A stretch of DNA of 46,811 bases from the IMG/VR virus record IMGVR_UViG_3300033149_002836, positions 1 through 46,811 of that record; one strand, 5' to 3'. Below are positions 30,381 through 38,470 of this stretch, in pieces (position 1 is the first letter of the stretch; each line of letters opens with the position of its first letter). The position numbers and the translations under genes were made by a program. Under the pieces are notes generated by a model, which was given only the letters and a program-made list of their open reading frames with translations, did no database searches and was not told the origin of the DNA. Source of the stretch: a virus.

Positions 30381-31760
30381 TCACGGAAGCCGTCGCCTCA
30401 AAGCCTCAGCAATCCCGCGACTAACCTCATCTCGAATCGACGTAAGATTATCCACCGCAACCGACCCCACAGAAATCGGAGCATAGATTTGAACCGTCTG
30501 ACTCATCGCTCTCTGCCCAAGAGCATCGAGAAGCCGATTCGTCTGAGTCGGAGACAGCACCAATTCGTTTCCATGAAGATAATACAAGCCCTCTTCTGGA
30601 ACAAATCCGCCGAACTGCCGATTCTTCCCCCAAAGCCGTCCAACCCATCTAAAGCTGAAAAACTCTTTCAATCCGTCCACCGCATTTTTCACCGCGTCTA
30701 TCGCAGCTTTCACGCCAGCTAGAATCGAATCTAACGCCCATCCGACAATCTTCGACAACGCCCCATAGATGCTAGAGAGGATATTCCAAACATCGCCCAA
30801 TCGTTCTCCAACCCAATTAACCGCGCCTCTCACACCTGAAATCGCAGCATCCAAAGCCCATCCAACCATCTTCGAGAGAAAATCAGTCGCTTTTCCGAGA
30901 AGGTCTGAAACGAAGCTTATCACGCCTTTTACGCCCCGTATAATCGCAATCACAACAACAATCTGACCCACAATAAATCCAATCAGGCCCTTAATCGCGA
31001 AGAGAACACCGCCAGCAAACGCCTTCCCGATATTCTTAATATCCTCTTTCACCGGAGCAATGAAATCCATCAGCCAATCCCAAAGACCTCTAATCTCCTC
31101 GGCAAACTTCGCAACCATCGGCCTCATCCAATCATTAAACCGCTTCGCCAGACTCATCAACTCTTTCGCAATCGGAGCAATCGAGTAGCCCAAAATATCT
31201 CCAATCGGCTTCAAAAACAGATTCATAGCAGTCTCGAAAAGCCGCATCATCGCATTAAGAACCGGAGATGAAGTCCTAAATCGATCAAGAATCATCCGGC
31301 CCACATTGACAAGCGTCTTAAGCGAATAGAGAACTCCAGCCAGCAATACAATCCCCATCGTCATGCCGCCAGCACCGCTCAGAATTCCACCGATACCGCC
31401 AGCCGCAGCCTCACCGCCCGCAGCACCAGCACCAGCACCGCCAGCAGTAGCCGCTTGCATCCCCGCAACCGGAAGCAAAGACGCACCGCCCGTTCCACCG
31501 AAAAGCCCTAACGCCCTCTGAAAACCGCCCGCCAAAGCCGAAATCTCTCTCGGCATCATAGATTGAAGCATGTTAATCGCATCTTTCGGAATCTGAGCCT
31601 GAGCCTTCGCAATCTCCTGAGTCGATCGAACCACATCTTCCTTCATCCGCCTAGATTCTCTGCGAAAAGTATCCGCTACCCTCTGTTGAAGCTCTTGTAA
31701 CGATCGCTCAAGATCGTCGCTCGGAACAAGCCTAACGCTTATCGAGAGATCGGAACTCAT
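30381..31760 (-). CDS. Tape measure protein
   Basis: A 459-residue protein: N-terminal coiled coil (DDLERSLQELQQRVADTFRRES), an Ala/Gly-rich stretch (100-130), hydrophobic helices (GMTMGIVLLAGVLYSLKTLV and FIVGQIVVVIAIIRG), repeated FLSKMVGWALDAAISGVRGAV / KIVGWALDSILAGVKAAI helices, and a C-terminal GGFVPEEGLYYLHGNELVLSP typical of tape measure ends. It sets tail length and helps DNA cross the membrane. At the usual 0.15 nm per residue it implies a tail near 70 nm (inference). ATG 31758-31760 follows GGGGGAG. Confidence 0.85.
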   Translation of the reverse strand: MSSDLSISVRLVPSDDLERSLQELQQRVADTFRRESRRMKEDVVRSTQEIAKAQAQIPKDAINMLQSMMPREISALAGGFQRALGLFGGTGGASLLPVAGMQAATAGGAGAGAAGGEAAAGGIGGILSGAGGMTMGIVLLAGVLYSLKTLVNVGRMILDRFRTSSPVLNAMMRLFETAMNLFLKPIGDILGYSIAPIAKELMSLAKRFNDWMRPMVAKFAEEIRGLWDWLMDFIAPVKEDIKNIGKAFAGGVLFAIKGLIGFIVGQIVVVIAIIRGVKGVISFVSDLLGKATDFLSKMVGWALDAAISGVRGAVNWVGERLGDVWNILSSIYGALSKIVGWALDSILAGVKAAIDAVKNAVDGLKEFFSFRWVGRLWGKNRQFGGFVPEEGLYYLHGNELVLSPTQTNRLLDALGQRAMSQTVQIYAPISVGSVAVDNLTSIRDEVSRGIAEALRRRLP

Positions 31761-31983
31761 CCTTCAACTCCCCCAACTTTCCAAATCCTAGCTCCGAAGC
31801 CAAAACCAACAGCTTTTGAATCAACCCCGCATCTTGTCTGTCAACCTCTTCCGGAGTCCAGCCGAACATCGTCGCACAGATATAATACGGCATCACTTCC
31901 CTCAACTCCGGTGGCACATATCCCCGCTCTAGCTTCGACCTCAACATCTCAAGTCTAAAATATGGCACGAAAAAGATCGTCAT
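31732..31983 (-). CDS. Tail-assembly chaperone, second (T-like) frame
   Basis: An 83-residue frame between tail tube and tape measure, overlapping both neighbours by 29 bp. It has its own ATG (31981-31983) behind GGAGTTGA, so independent initiation is possible. The overlap with the upstream frame contains C-TTTTT-C, where a shift could join the two products as in lambda gpG/gpGT. Contains YYICATMFGWTPEEVDRQD, a motif seen in chaperones of this class (short helix then W-x-x-E-E-V). Confidence 0.72.
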   Translation of the reverse strand: MTIFFVPYFRLEMLRSKLERGYVPPELREVMPYYICATMFGWTPEEVDRQDAGLIQKLLVLASELGFGKLGELKDEFRSLDKR

Positions 31984-32272
31984 TCAACTCCATAGCCGCC
32001 TTATAGATCGTATCGACGATCTCCGGATCAAGACTTCTCAGAACCGCCACGTCAAGCTGAAATGGCGCAGACTTAGTGGCCTTCAAGACAAACGCTTCCA
32101 TAAAGGCTATCTGATCCCACTCGACATTCGGCATATCGCCACCAACCATTCGCAGCTTTCCCATAGCGGCCCTGAGAACCTCATTCCTCTCGCCCCATGT
32201 AAGCCGCTTAATCACAACCTTCGCCTTCTGTCCTTCATACTCAATCTCAATCTCTTTCTCTCTCGGCTTCAA
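31955..32272 (-). CDS. Tail-assembly chaperone, first (G-like) frame
   Basis: A 105-residue protein (TTG start 32270-32272, five bases after GGTGG; GTG 32279-32281 is the alternative). Features IEIEYEGQKAKVVIKRLTWGERNEVLRAA and a C-terminal helix, as in phage tail-assembly chaperones that follow the tube gene. It coats the tape measure before tube polymerisation. Confidence 0.72.
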   Translation of the reverse strand: MKPREKEIEIEYEGQKAKVVIKRLTWGERNEVLRAAMGKLRMVGGDMPNVEWDQIAFMEAFVLKATKSAPFQLDVAVLRSLDPEIVDTIYKAAMELNDDLFRAIF

Positions 32273-32290
32273 ACTAACCACCTTCTATCC

Positions 32291-33211
32291 TTACGGAATC
32301 GTGGACGTATTGTTCACCGCAGTAATCGAAAGATCGCGAATCAGAATCGGCAAATGCTCGATTACAAGCGCATTTGGCTCTAGAGCCGTCGAATGCTCAC
32401 CGAAATAAACATCCGTCCCATTGAAAGTTATCGTCCGTTCATCAGCACCGGACTCGCCATTCGTAATCGTCAGCTTCAAAGATGCGGCAGAGTCACGAAG
32501 CAAATTGATAAACGAAGCGTCTTTCATCGTCACATTAAGACGGCCCGCAGCATCGAAGCCCCTCGGAATTGCAGCCGCCGCATACTCCGAGCCGAGACCC
32601 CAAATCGGATTCGCATTGTTGCCAATCGTAAGCTCAAAGCTCTGAACCTCTGCAATCGTCGTTCCATTCGGAATCTGAAGAGTCGCATGTTGGAAAGAAA
32701 ACGGCTCAAAAGAATCAATCACCGCAGTCCCCAAAGTAGTCGTCGGAGTCGGCTCCTCAAAGAATCGAATGTCGCCACGAACCCTAATCAAATCGTTAAC
32801 CGAAGCTGTAATCGAGACAGAATTGAAAACAGCCCCCTTAAACCGCCTGACAACATTTGCATCTTCCGCCTCGAAGCCAACCTCAATATCCATCGATACA
32901 AAATCCTTAGCCTTCGAAAAAGTATGCGTATAAGGCCCGGCCCCGTCAGTCGAAGCCGACCCCATCACGCCTTTAAAGAACCACGGATTAGCCAGAATCC
33001 ACTCTATTGACAGCGATCCTTCCTGTTGCTTATACATAGCCGACCCCGGCTCTCTCTGATAAAGCTCATAAATCGCCTCGATATTCTCTCTCCGAGAAAT
33101 CCCCGTAATTCTCTGACCACGCCCAAAAACCTTATCGCGAGTAGAAGCACCGCCCCTGAAGGATGACTCCCATCCATAGAGAAGGTATCCATACGCACCC
33201 GTTCTACCCAT
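32291..33211 (-). CDS. Major tail tube protein
   Basis: A 306-residue beta-rich protein beginning GRTGAYGYLLYGWESSFRGG, with SLSIEWILANPWFFKGVMGS, TFSKAKDFVSMDIEVGFEAE, NSVSITASVNDLIRVRGDIRF and SFELTIGNNANPIWGLGS, the usual strand pattern of siphovirus/myovirus tube proteins. It precedes the chaperone and tape measure genes and has its own promoter at 33238-33258, fitting an abundant product. No separate sheath gene is seen, so a non-contractile tail is favoured. Confidence 0.82.
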   Translation of the reverse strand: MGRTGAYGYLLYGWESSFRGGASTRDKVFGRGQRITGISRRENIEAIYELYQREPGSAMYKQQEGSLSIEWILANPWFFKGVMGSASTDGAGPYTHTFSKAKDFVSMDIEVGFEAEDANVVRRFKGAVFNSVSITASVNDLIRVRGDIRFFEEPTPTTTLGTAVIDSFEPFSFQHATLQIPNGTTIAEVQSFELTIGNNANPIWGLGSEYAAAAIPRGFDAAGRLNVTMKDASFINLLRDSAASLKLTITNGESGADERTITFNGTDVYFGEHSTALEPNALVIEHLPILIRDLSITAVNNTSTIP

Positions 33212-33237
33212 CTAATCACCACCTAACCATACGAACC

Positions 33238-33258
33238 ACATTAATTTAAATCTTTCTC
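33238..33258 (-). promoter_or_regulatory. TATA promoter for tail tube operon
   Basis: The minus strand contains GAGAAAGATTTAAATTAATG, 27 bp before ATG 33211. Confidence 0.62.
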
Positions 33259-33661
33259 ACACCGTCTCGATTACAAACGCTGAGATCGTTAAGATATAGC
33301 TGTAAATTTTTCTCTCGCGATCACTCATCCCGGAAATCGACGTGACTAAGACGTTCTCATAGTCTCCCCAATACGATTTCGTCCTCATAATCCGCACAAC
33401 CTCATCCCGCATCTCTTTAGCCCGATCCTTCGACGCAGACTTGATTAGAATCGTCACATTCACATTCCGACGAAACTCAGACGCACCGATACCGAAGAAC
33501 TGATCCGCCATCGGTGCACCGCGAATAAATATGTAGTCCTCATTCGTTACGTCGATCCCGCGATAGTCCCGAATATCCGCAATAGTCGGAATATCCCCGC
33601 CCGTATCGGTATCCCAATTATCCTCAATCATCGACTTGAAATCCGCTCTAGGATCGACCAT
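33257..33661 (-). CDS. Tail terminator/completion protein
   Basis: A 134-residue protein placed between gp10-like and tail tube genes. Its body (NVNVTILIKSASKDRAKEMRDEVVRIM, then YSYILTISAFVIETV) matches the small alpha/beta fold of tail completion proteins that cap the tube and join it to the head. ATG 33659-33661 lies 14 bp inside the preceding gene behind GGTGG. Confidence 0.68.
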   Translation of the reverse strand: MVDPRADFKSMIEDNWDTDTGGDIPTIADIRDYRGIDVTNEDYIFIRGAPMADQFFGIGASEFRRNVNVTILIKSASKDRAKEMRDEVVRIMRTKSYWGDYENVLVTSISGMSDRERKIYSYILTISAFVIETV

Positions 33662-34064
33662 ACCGAGCCACCACCTTCAACACCGCATCTCGAAAGAAGA
33701 AAGTCGCCTTCTGTCCATATCGCGCAATATGATTCGCAATTGCATAAGCCGACTTCTTAGCAGCCGTCCCATACTCGCCTTTTACCTTCTCAACCCACCG
33801 AAGAATCGGCAGAATCGGTGGGAAATGAGGCCGCGCCCCGTATTCGACATAAGCCGCATAGCTCGCCTTCGACCCTACAAGAAGCGAGCCGTCCACATCG
33901 TCCCATCGCTTCTCAAAGCTATCGGAGAGAAGATAGCCCGTCTCGATTAAGTCTTGCTGCGCAATGTTGTGCTGAGCCTCTTCGATAATCTCGTCGCCAA
34001 TCCTCTCTAGAATCCGTCGAATCGACGCATCTAAACTCTGCCTATCGACCTGAACCTCAAACAT
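33648..34064 (-). CDS. HK97 gp10-like head-tail joining protein
   Basis: A 138-residue protein; ATG 34062-34064 overlaps the upstream stop as TAATG. The sequence VGSKASYAAYVEYGARPHFPP is the diagnostic YAxxVEYGtrpHfppp motif of the HK97 gp10 family, which acts in neck or tail-completion assembly. Confidence 0.85.
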   Translation of the reverse strand: MFEVQVDRQSLDASIRRILERIGDEIIEEAQHNIAQQDLIETGYLLSDSFEKRWDDVDGSLLVGSKASYAAYVEYGARPHFPPILPILRWVEKVKGEYGTAAKKSAYAIANHIARYGQKATFFFRDAVLKVVARYGRS

Positions 34065-34453
34065 TATGACCGCCTCAGACAAGATCGGCAGACAAGCCAG
34101 AATTGCTCAGGACTCTTATCGAGCATCCGCAGAATCGCATTGTAGTAGCTGATACCGCTATAACCATACCGCTTCGCCAGAGCTTGAATCTCCTCATTAT
34201 TCGTCTTGATAACAAGATTCTCCGTCGTCCCGCATTCCCGACACTTGCCGCCCAACCGCGCAATGATTTTAGCCCGCTTATGAACTCTAGCTTTCTTCAT
34301 ATACTCACGGAGATACTCGCGCCACTTCTGCCTAGCTTCGGGATGCCTCTCATAGTAACGCCTGATATACTCCCGAGCCTTCTCAGGATTCTTCCGTCTC
34401 CATTCCCTAGCGCGAATCCGGTGCTTCTCTCTCTGCTCCTCAGTCATAGCCAT
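34064..34453 (-). CDS. HNH-like zinc protein lacking the catalytic histidine
   Basis: A 129-residue protein with a very basic N-terminus (repeated REYIRRYYERHPEARQKWREYLREYMKK) and a C-terminal zinc module LGGKCRECGTTENLVI ... WLVCRSCLRRS. The layout is that of phage HNH nucleases, but the position of the D-H pair reads IKTNN, so cleavage is doubtful. It is inserted among head-tail genes, a common site of HNH intron-like or free-standing endonucleases; this one may be decayed or repurposed for DNA binding. ATG 34451-34453 follows GGGGGCGG. Confidence 0.72.
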   Translation of the reverse strand: MAMTEEQREKHRIRAREWRRKNPEKAREYIRRYYERHPEARQKWREYLREYMKKARVHKRAKIIARLGGKCRECGTTENLVIKTNNEEIQALAKRYGYSGISYYNAILRMLDKSPEQFWLVCRSCLRRS

Positions 34454-34454
34454 T

Positions 34455-35126
34455 CTAACCGCCCCCGACAACCCATTCTCTCCAGCGGTCGAGAATATTC
34501 AAAGCGGACTCTCTCCATCGCTGCGCCTTTTCCGGAGCCGAAACCACCTGAGAGCCGCCTTCCGGCAATATGAAAGATCGATCCGTAATCTCAACTAGAT
34601 GAGCCGCAGTCAGATACGTCGCAGCCATCTTAATATCTTCCGGAACATAGCTCATCCCGTAACGATACTTAACCCTCAAGACATATTCCTTCAAGCCGAG
34701 ATAGACCCACAAGCCCCGGAAGTAAATGATACCGTTATCGTAATCAACCCAATAATCCTCACCAATCCCCTCGGTCTTAGTCGCCAGCCAATCTTCCCAC
34801 TCATTGCCATTGAAAACCTCTATCACATCTCCCTTCGACGCATCAAACTGCCTGACAAACCGATACTTCAAGAATGCCGGATAGCCGAGCCAGACAAACC
34901 ACGAACCACGAACACCAATCCGACCCAAAGTATGATACTCATACTGACCGTGACTCGCAGACTTCTCCCGCCAAGCCATGTGAGTCCACTCATCCATATA
35001 ATCTTCAACCTGATTTATAATCGATTCGACCTCACTCCGAGTCGGAGTCGAAGATGCCGAGAAATAGCCAGAGCCGAGACCCATAAACGTCGCAACATCT
35101 TCCGGAGTAGTGTAATATGTAGTCAT
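34455..35126 (-). CDS. Head-tail connector (adaptor) protein
   Basis: A 223-residue protein starting MTTYYTTPEDVATFMGLG, then SEVESIINQVEDYMDEWTHMAWR, and ending in a helical ITDRSFILPEGGSQ tail region. The start helix, early EDV-x-F and the multi-helix N-terminus are typical of gp6/gp15-type adaptors that bind the portal. ATG 35124-35126 overlaps the upstream stop as ATGA. Confidence 0.78.
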   Translation of the reverse strand: MTTYYTTPEDVATFMGLGSGYFSASSTPTRSEVESIINQVEDYMDEWTHMAWREKSASHGQYEYHTLGRIGVRGSWFVWLGYPAFLKYRFVRQFDASKGDVIEVFNGNEWEDWLATKTEGIGEDYWVDYDNGIIYFRGLWVYLGLKEYVLRVKYRYGMSYVPEDIKMAATYLTAAHLVEITDRSFILPEGGSQVVSAPEKAQRWRESALNILDRWREWVVGGG

Positions 35127-35665
35127 CTAGCATCACCTACAAGCTTTAAGGCTTCTCTTCTTATATCTCTTTCTATCAGTAATTGGAGAATCGAAAAGAC
35201 CGGAGAATCCAACTCGCCCTCTTCTGCAAACACAAGATACTTCTCGAAGAAATCCGGATCGAAAATCAGCATCCATGCCGCTGCGCTCGCTGGCCCCTTA
35301 TTCCGCCTAATCAAATCCCGGACAACCGCATAAGCCGCCTTCCGCTTGAATCGAGAAATCGTCCTCTTAATCGAGCCTTCATCCTCGAAATAAGAGATTG
35401 CAGCCATAGCGAGAGATGCCGCAGTCTTAGTTACATCGTCCTCAAACACTCGAATCTCACCGTCTTTCACACTCTCAAGCCACTCTGGAAGCCGAGCATT
35501 CCGAATATCCCACTTCAACTGATACAAAGCCCGAATCCTCAGCTTCTTGCCAACCGCATAAAGCGCACAAAGCGCAGCCGGATACTCCGGACTCCGCTTA
35601 ACATAAAGCTCGCGAACCTTCTGCAAAGCTCTCCCCAATTCATCTTCCCTCAGATTCCTCTTCAT
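35123..35665 (-). CDS. Hypothetical helical protein in head-tail module
   Basis: A 180-residue all-helical protein (RALQKVRELYVKRSPEYPAALCALYAVGKKL, KTAASLAMAAISYFEDEGS, FSILQLLIERDIRREALKL). It is coupled to the connector gene by ATGA and overlaps the HTH gene by 26 bp. No motif fixes a function; a neck or head-completion role is suggested only by location. Confidence 0.65.
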   Translation of the reverse strand: MKRNLREDELGRALQKVRELYVKRSPEYPAALCALYAVGKKLRIRALYQLKWDIRNARLPEWLESVKDGEIRVFEDDVTKTAASLAMAAISYFEDEGSIKRTISRFKRKAAYAVVRDLIRRNKGPASAAAWMLIFDPDFFEKYLVFAEEGELDSPVFSILQLLIERDIRREALKLVGDAR

Positions 35666-36056
35666 CTCTCATCGCCTTCCACTCATAGAAATAATGCTTG
35701 ACAAGATGATACTTCGAAGATCGATACCTGAAACCCATAATCTTACAGACTTCCGAATACGTCTTACCCTGATCGAAATATGCAAACGCCTTCTGCCGCA
35801 GAGAATTCGGATTCGGCAAAGCCCTAAACGGCTGACCCTCTGGAAGAATACCCCGTCTCCGCATCTCAGTCCTAATCCTCTGAACATAATTATAAGTCGC
35901 CCCGGTAAGTCGAACAATCTCTGACGGAGACTTCCCCTCTAAACTATATCTCTCAATAAGCTCTCTCTTCGAAACTGATCTCTTATCAGAATCGATTTCA
36001 ACAGTAATCGAATCTCCATAATCGAAAGTAATCTCTCTAGACAACTTGAACCACAT
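35640..36056 (-). CDS. Double helix-turn-helix protein
   Basis: A 138-residue protein with two HTH-like units: ELIERYSLEGKSPSEIVRLTG-type at residues about 35-65 and KAFAYFDQGKTYSEVCKIMGF-type at about 92-115. Both have the helix-turn-(S/T)-x-x-E-hydrophobic pattern of homeodomain-like or sigma-4-type DNA-binding domains. It lies at the head of the head-tail genes, so it could be a late regulator or a small terminase; TerS proteins often carry such HTHs. ATG 36054-36056 overlaps the phosphoesterase by 20 bp. Confidence 0.7.
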   Translation of the reverse strand: MWFKLSREITFDYGDSITVEIDSDKRSVSKRELIERYSLEGKSPSEIVRLTGATYNYVQRIRTEMRRRGILPEGQPFRALPNPNSLRQKAFAYFDQGKTYSEVCKIMGFRYRSSKYHLVKHYFYEWKAMRDEEESEGR

Positions 36057-36792
36057 CCGGCTTCTTAGGTCTAGCAACAATCTTCTCAAAGATCGAATCG
36101 TCGGGATCAAACGAAATCCTAATGCATCCCAAATCCGGCCTCATCCCGAAGGCCGTAATCTTCGACATATACGGAGTCTGAGCCTGCCAGCATGGAGTAA
36201 CAACACCGTGATGCGTCTTATATTCGACGTGGACAAAGTAATGTGCATGACTCCGAATCGTCCATTCGTAATCCTCTAGGCTCTTCAAGTTATAGAGAAG
36301 CAATGCCAACTCTCTCGCAATCGCAGTAGTCCGATAAATCGTAGATGACACCGAGATATGATGCGCAAAATGAAGCAAATGACCCTCAATGTCTAGGCTA
36401 AGCTGATCGTAAAGCCTATCCGAGCCGACAAGATTCGCTAAAATCTCTTCGTATTTCAGGTTAATCGAACTCGAATGAAAAGCCGTTCCAGACACCAGAT
36501 AGATTCGCCTCGCTCCCCACATCTCGATCAAATCTCTAGCCGCTAAGACTTGATCCATCACGTTTCCCGACCATTGCTCGGTAGGCGACTTGACCCCGTC
36601 GATCGCATCACCATTCACCACTAGCACATCCGGCCTTCCCCACTTCGAAACTGCAATCCGATAAAGATTGAACAAGTCCTTCTGCGTCGCATTCGGAGTA
36701 ACCGTCGTCCCATCAGAAAGCTCGAAAGACGCTGGCATAATTCCAAACTTCGACCCTACATGAAGATCAGAAATCACTACAAGCCGCTTCAA
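36037..36792 (-). CDS. Calcineurin-like metallophosphoesterase
   Basis: A 251-residue protein; the TTG start at 36790-36792 follows GGTGGTGG and gives a family-typical KRLVVISDLHVGS beginning. Metal motifs: SDLHVG, NGDAID, GTAFHS (in place of GNHE), FAHHIS and SHAHYF. These residues bind two metals for phosphodiester or phosphomonoester hydrolysis. The third motif deviates (T-A-F-H for G-N-H), so activity may be altered. Substrate could be DNA ends, cyclic nucleotides or phosphoproteins; nothing fixes it. Promoter at 36828-36846. Confidence 0.85.
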   Translation of the reverse strand: MKRLVVISDLHVGSKFGIMPASFELSDGTTVTPNATQKDLFNLYRIAVSKWGRPDVLVVNGDAIDGVKSPTEQWSGNVMDQVLAARDLIEMWGARRIYLVSGTAFHSSSINLKYEEILANLVGSDRLYDQLSLDIEGHLLHFAHHISVSSTIYRTTAIARELALLLYNLKSLEDYEWTIRSHAHYFVHVEYKTHHGVVTPCWQAQTPYMSKITAFGMRPDLGCIRISFDPDDSIFEKIVARPKKPDVVQVV

Positions 36793-36793
36793 A

Positions 36794-36979
36794 TCAACAA
36801 CCACCACCGAATAGTAGGAAAACCACGAATATAAATATAATCGACCATACCGCTGCGATCATCACAGCTACAAACGGATAGCCCCACAACAGCCGCTCCC
36901 GCATAGCCTCTTCTGGAATAAGCTCGGATAGGTCTCCAAAACGGTCATCTACGCCTTCTCCGCCTCTCTTTCTGCGCAT
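36794..36979 (-). CDS. Small single-TM protein
   Basis: A 61-residue protein; ATG 36977-36979 follows GGTGGTGGTG. After a charged N-terminus (MRRKRGGEGVDDRFGDLSE) there is one long hydrophobic segment (FVAVMIAAVWSIIFIFVVFLLFGGG) at the C-terminal end, predicting a tail-anchored membrane protein. Overlaps the zinc-ribbon gene by 35 bp. Function unknown. Confidence 0.7.
   Translation of the reverse strand: MRRKRGGEGVDDRFGDLSELIPEEAMRERLLWGYPFVAVMIAAVWSIIFIFVVFLLFGGGC
36828..36846 (-). promoter_or_regulatory. TATA promoter for phosphoesterase
   Basis: The minus strand reads GGTCGATTATATTTATATT, inside the membrane-protein coding sequence. TTG 36792 lies about 36 bp downstream; a leaderless GTG at 36805-36807 is also conceivable. 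Confidence 0.55.
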
Positions 36980-37199
36980 CACCACCACCATTTAAGCCCT
37001 CTGAAGAGGGTTGAGGATTTCTAAATCGTCCCCGTTTAACCCTCTTCGCCTTTATTTCATCTGCGGCCTTTTTGAGTCGCTTAAGGTAGTCCATATTCCT
37101 ATTTTCCCGCGCTTTTCGCGCCTTACAGATCGGACACTCGCCCGTCCATACTAGAAACTCCGCACCGCAGACCTCGCATCTATGATTCACTTCATCCAT
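36945..37199 (-). CDS. Zinc-ribbon protein with basic tail
   Basis: An 84-residue protein, ATG 37197-37199 overlapping the VWA gene stop as TGATG. Residues 7-25 read HRCEVCGAEFLVWTGECPIC, a complete C4 zinc ribbon; the rest is helical and basic, ending DAQKERRRRRR. The mRNA for the tail region contains a CCCUC-UUCA-GAGGG hairpin (37004-37017). A nucleic-acid-binding role is likely. Confidence 0.75.
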   Translation of the reverse strand: MDEVNHRCEVCGAEFLVWTGECPICKARKARENRNMDYLKRLKKAADEIKAKRVKRGRFRNPQPSSEGLNGGGDAQKERRRRRR

Positions 37200-38470
37200 C
37201 AATCCACCACCTTTAACACCGCATCGAAGCCCTTAACCTCTTGCCCGGTCGTGACAAGAAGCTTATCCATCCTGAGAGATCGGAGCTTCTCCTCAGCCTC
37301 TCGCGCCCGAATCCAAAAGCCATCCGTAAGCACCACCAACACCGAATTGCGGTCAAACCTGACGTTATCTAGAACACAGTTAAAGTCCGTCCCGCCAAAC
37401 CCCTTAATATCGGCCCTCTTAAGATCGTTAACCGTCTTGACTCGGTGCATCACATAATCCGTATCCCAAAAGATTGCATAGACCGGAGCAATCCTAGCAA
37501 TCGCCAGCATCTCACGGCAGAAATGAGAATACTCTTCCGCGCTGATACTCCCCGACACATCCACACAGCAATAGACCTTCGGCTTCGAAAGCTCCCGCAG
37601 CCCCGGGAAAATCCCCGGAACCTTCCGACTCACATTCCGCCAATCAGAAATCTTACAACGCACCACAATACCCCTTACAAATCTCCTCAGCAAAACCCAC
37701 CACGGCAACGGCCTCGCAGCTAGCAACTCTTCAACAAGCTCTCTCGGAAGATTGCCAACACCGAACCCCGCCATCTTCGCTTTCACAATCGCATCCGAGA
37801 CGATTTTCTTCATCATCTCCTCAACCGTCTCTGATTCCTTCGGCTCACGCCCCCTCTGAAGATACTTGCCACCGCTCTTCGATCCCGACGGTGCACTTTG
37901 CTCGATAGCCGGAAACATATCACCATCAAGCGTCGAATCGCCTTTTCCAGAGATCGCGGCAACCGTATTCGAATGATTCCTCAACAACTTCATAACAAGC
38001 TCTTCCACACTAGCCGACTTCAACTCATCGCGAGAAATCCCCGGAAGCTCCATCACAAAGCCAGACATCGCTCGATACAAACCCATCTCTCGGAGATACT
38101 GATTCACCTTCGCATCCATCACCATATTGATCGCATCCCGAATACACTCTTCATCCGCATCGACCCTAGCCCTAACGAACTGAAGAATCGAACCACCACG
38201 AATCGAATGCCTAAGAATAACGTGAACAAGCTCATGAAGCGTAATCGCAGCAACCGACTGTTTCAAATCCTCTTTAAACGCTCCCTGATAGAAGTATAGC
38301 GAATTCCCGCATGTCACCGCAACCGAGCTAAACCTCTTATCCTTACTGACATACCTCTCTTCCGGAAGCACAATCACATTCATCGAATCAAAAACAAAAT
38401 AGAAGAATGGATACTTCCTCATCAGAAGCATCCGAATCTTCTTAAGCTCCTCTCTCGGATTATAGGCCAT
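37199..38470 (-). CDS. VWA-domain protein with HExxH N-terminal domain (DUF2201-like)
   Basis: A 423-residue protein. Residues 79-88 read HELVHVILRH, a zinc-metallopeptidase-like HExxH-x4-H; the C-terminal 130 residues are a von Willebrand A domain with MIDAS motif DVSGSIS (304-310), FGGTDFN and VLTDGFW. This order is that of the DUF2201 family, which pairs with MoxR AAA+ ATPases. The gene overlaps the MoxR gene by 11 bp. Such MoxR-VWA pairs act as metal-dependent chaperones elsewhere; in a virus the role may be virion assembly or remodelling of host complexes. ATG 38468-38470 follows GGGGGCTGGAGC. Confidence 0.87.
   Translation of the reverse strand: MAYNPREELKKIRMLLMRKYPFFYFVFDSMNVIVLPEERYVSKDKRFSSVAVTCGNSLYFYQGAFKEDLKQSVAAITLHELVHVILRHSIRGGSILQFVRARVDADEECIRDAINMVMDAKVNQYLREMGLYRAMSGFVMELPGISRDELKSASVEELVMKLLRNHSNTVAAISGKGDSTLDGDMFPAIEQSAPSGSKSGGKYLQRGREPKESETVEEMMKKIVSDAIVKAKMAGFGVGNLPRELVEELLAARPLPWWVLLRRFVRGIVVRCKISDWRNVSRKVPGIFPGLRELSKPKVYCCVDVSGSISAEEYSHFCREMLAIARIAPVYAIFWDTDYVMHRVKTVNDLKRADIKGFGGTDFNCVLDNVRFDRNSVLVVLTDGFWIRAREAEEKLRSLRMDKLLVTTGQEVKGFDAVLKVVD

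Noticed and set aside
36999-37022. CCCTC-TTCA-GAGGG hairpin as a terminator
   Set aside because: It lies inside the coding sequence of the zinc-ribbon gene, has only five base pairs and no T-run after it.
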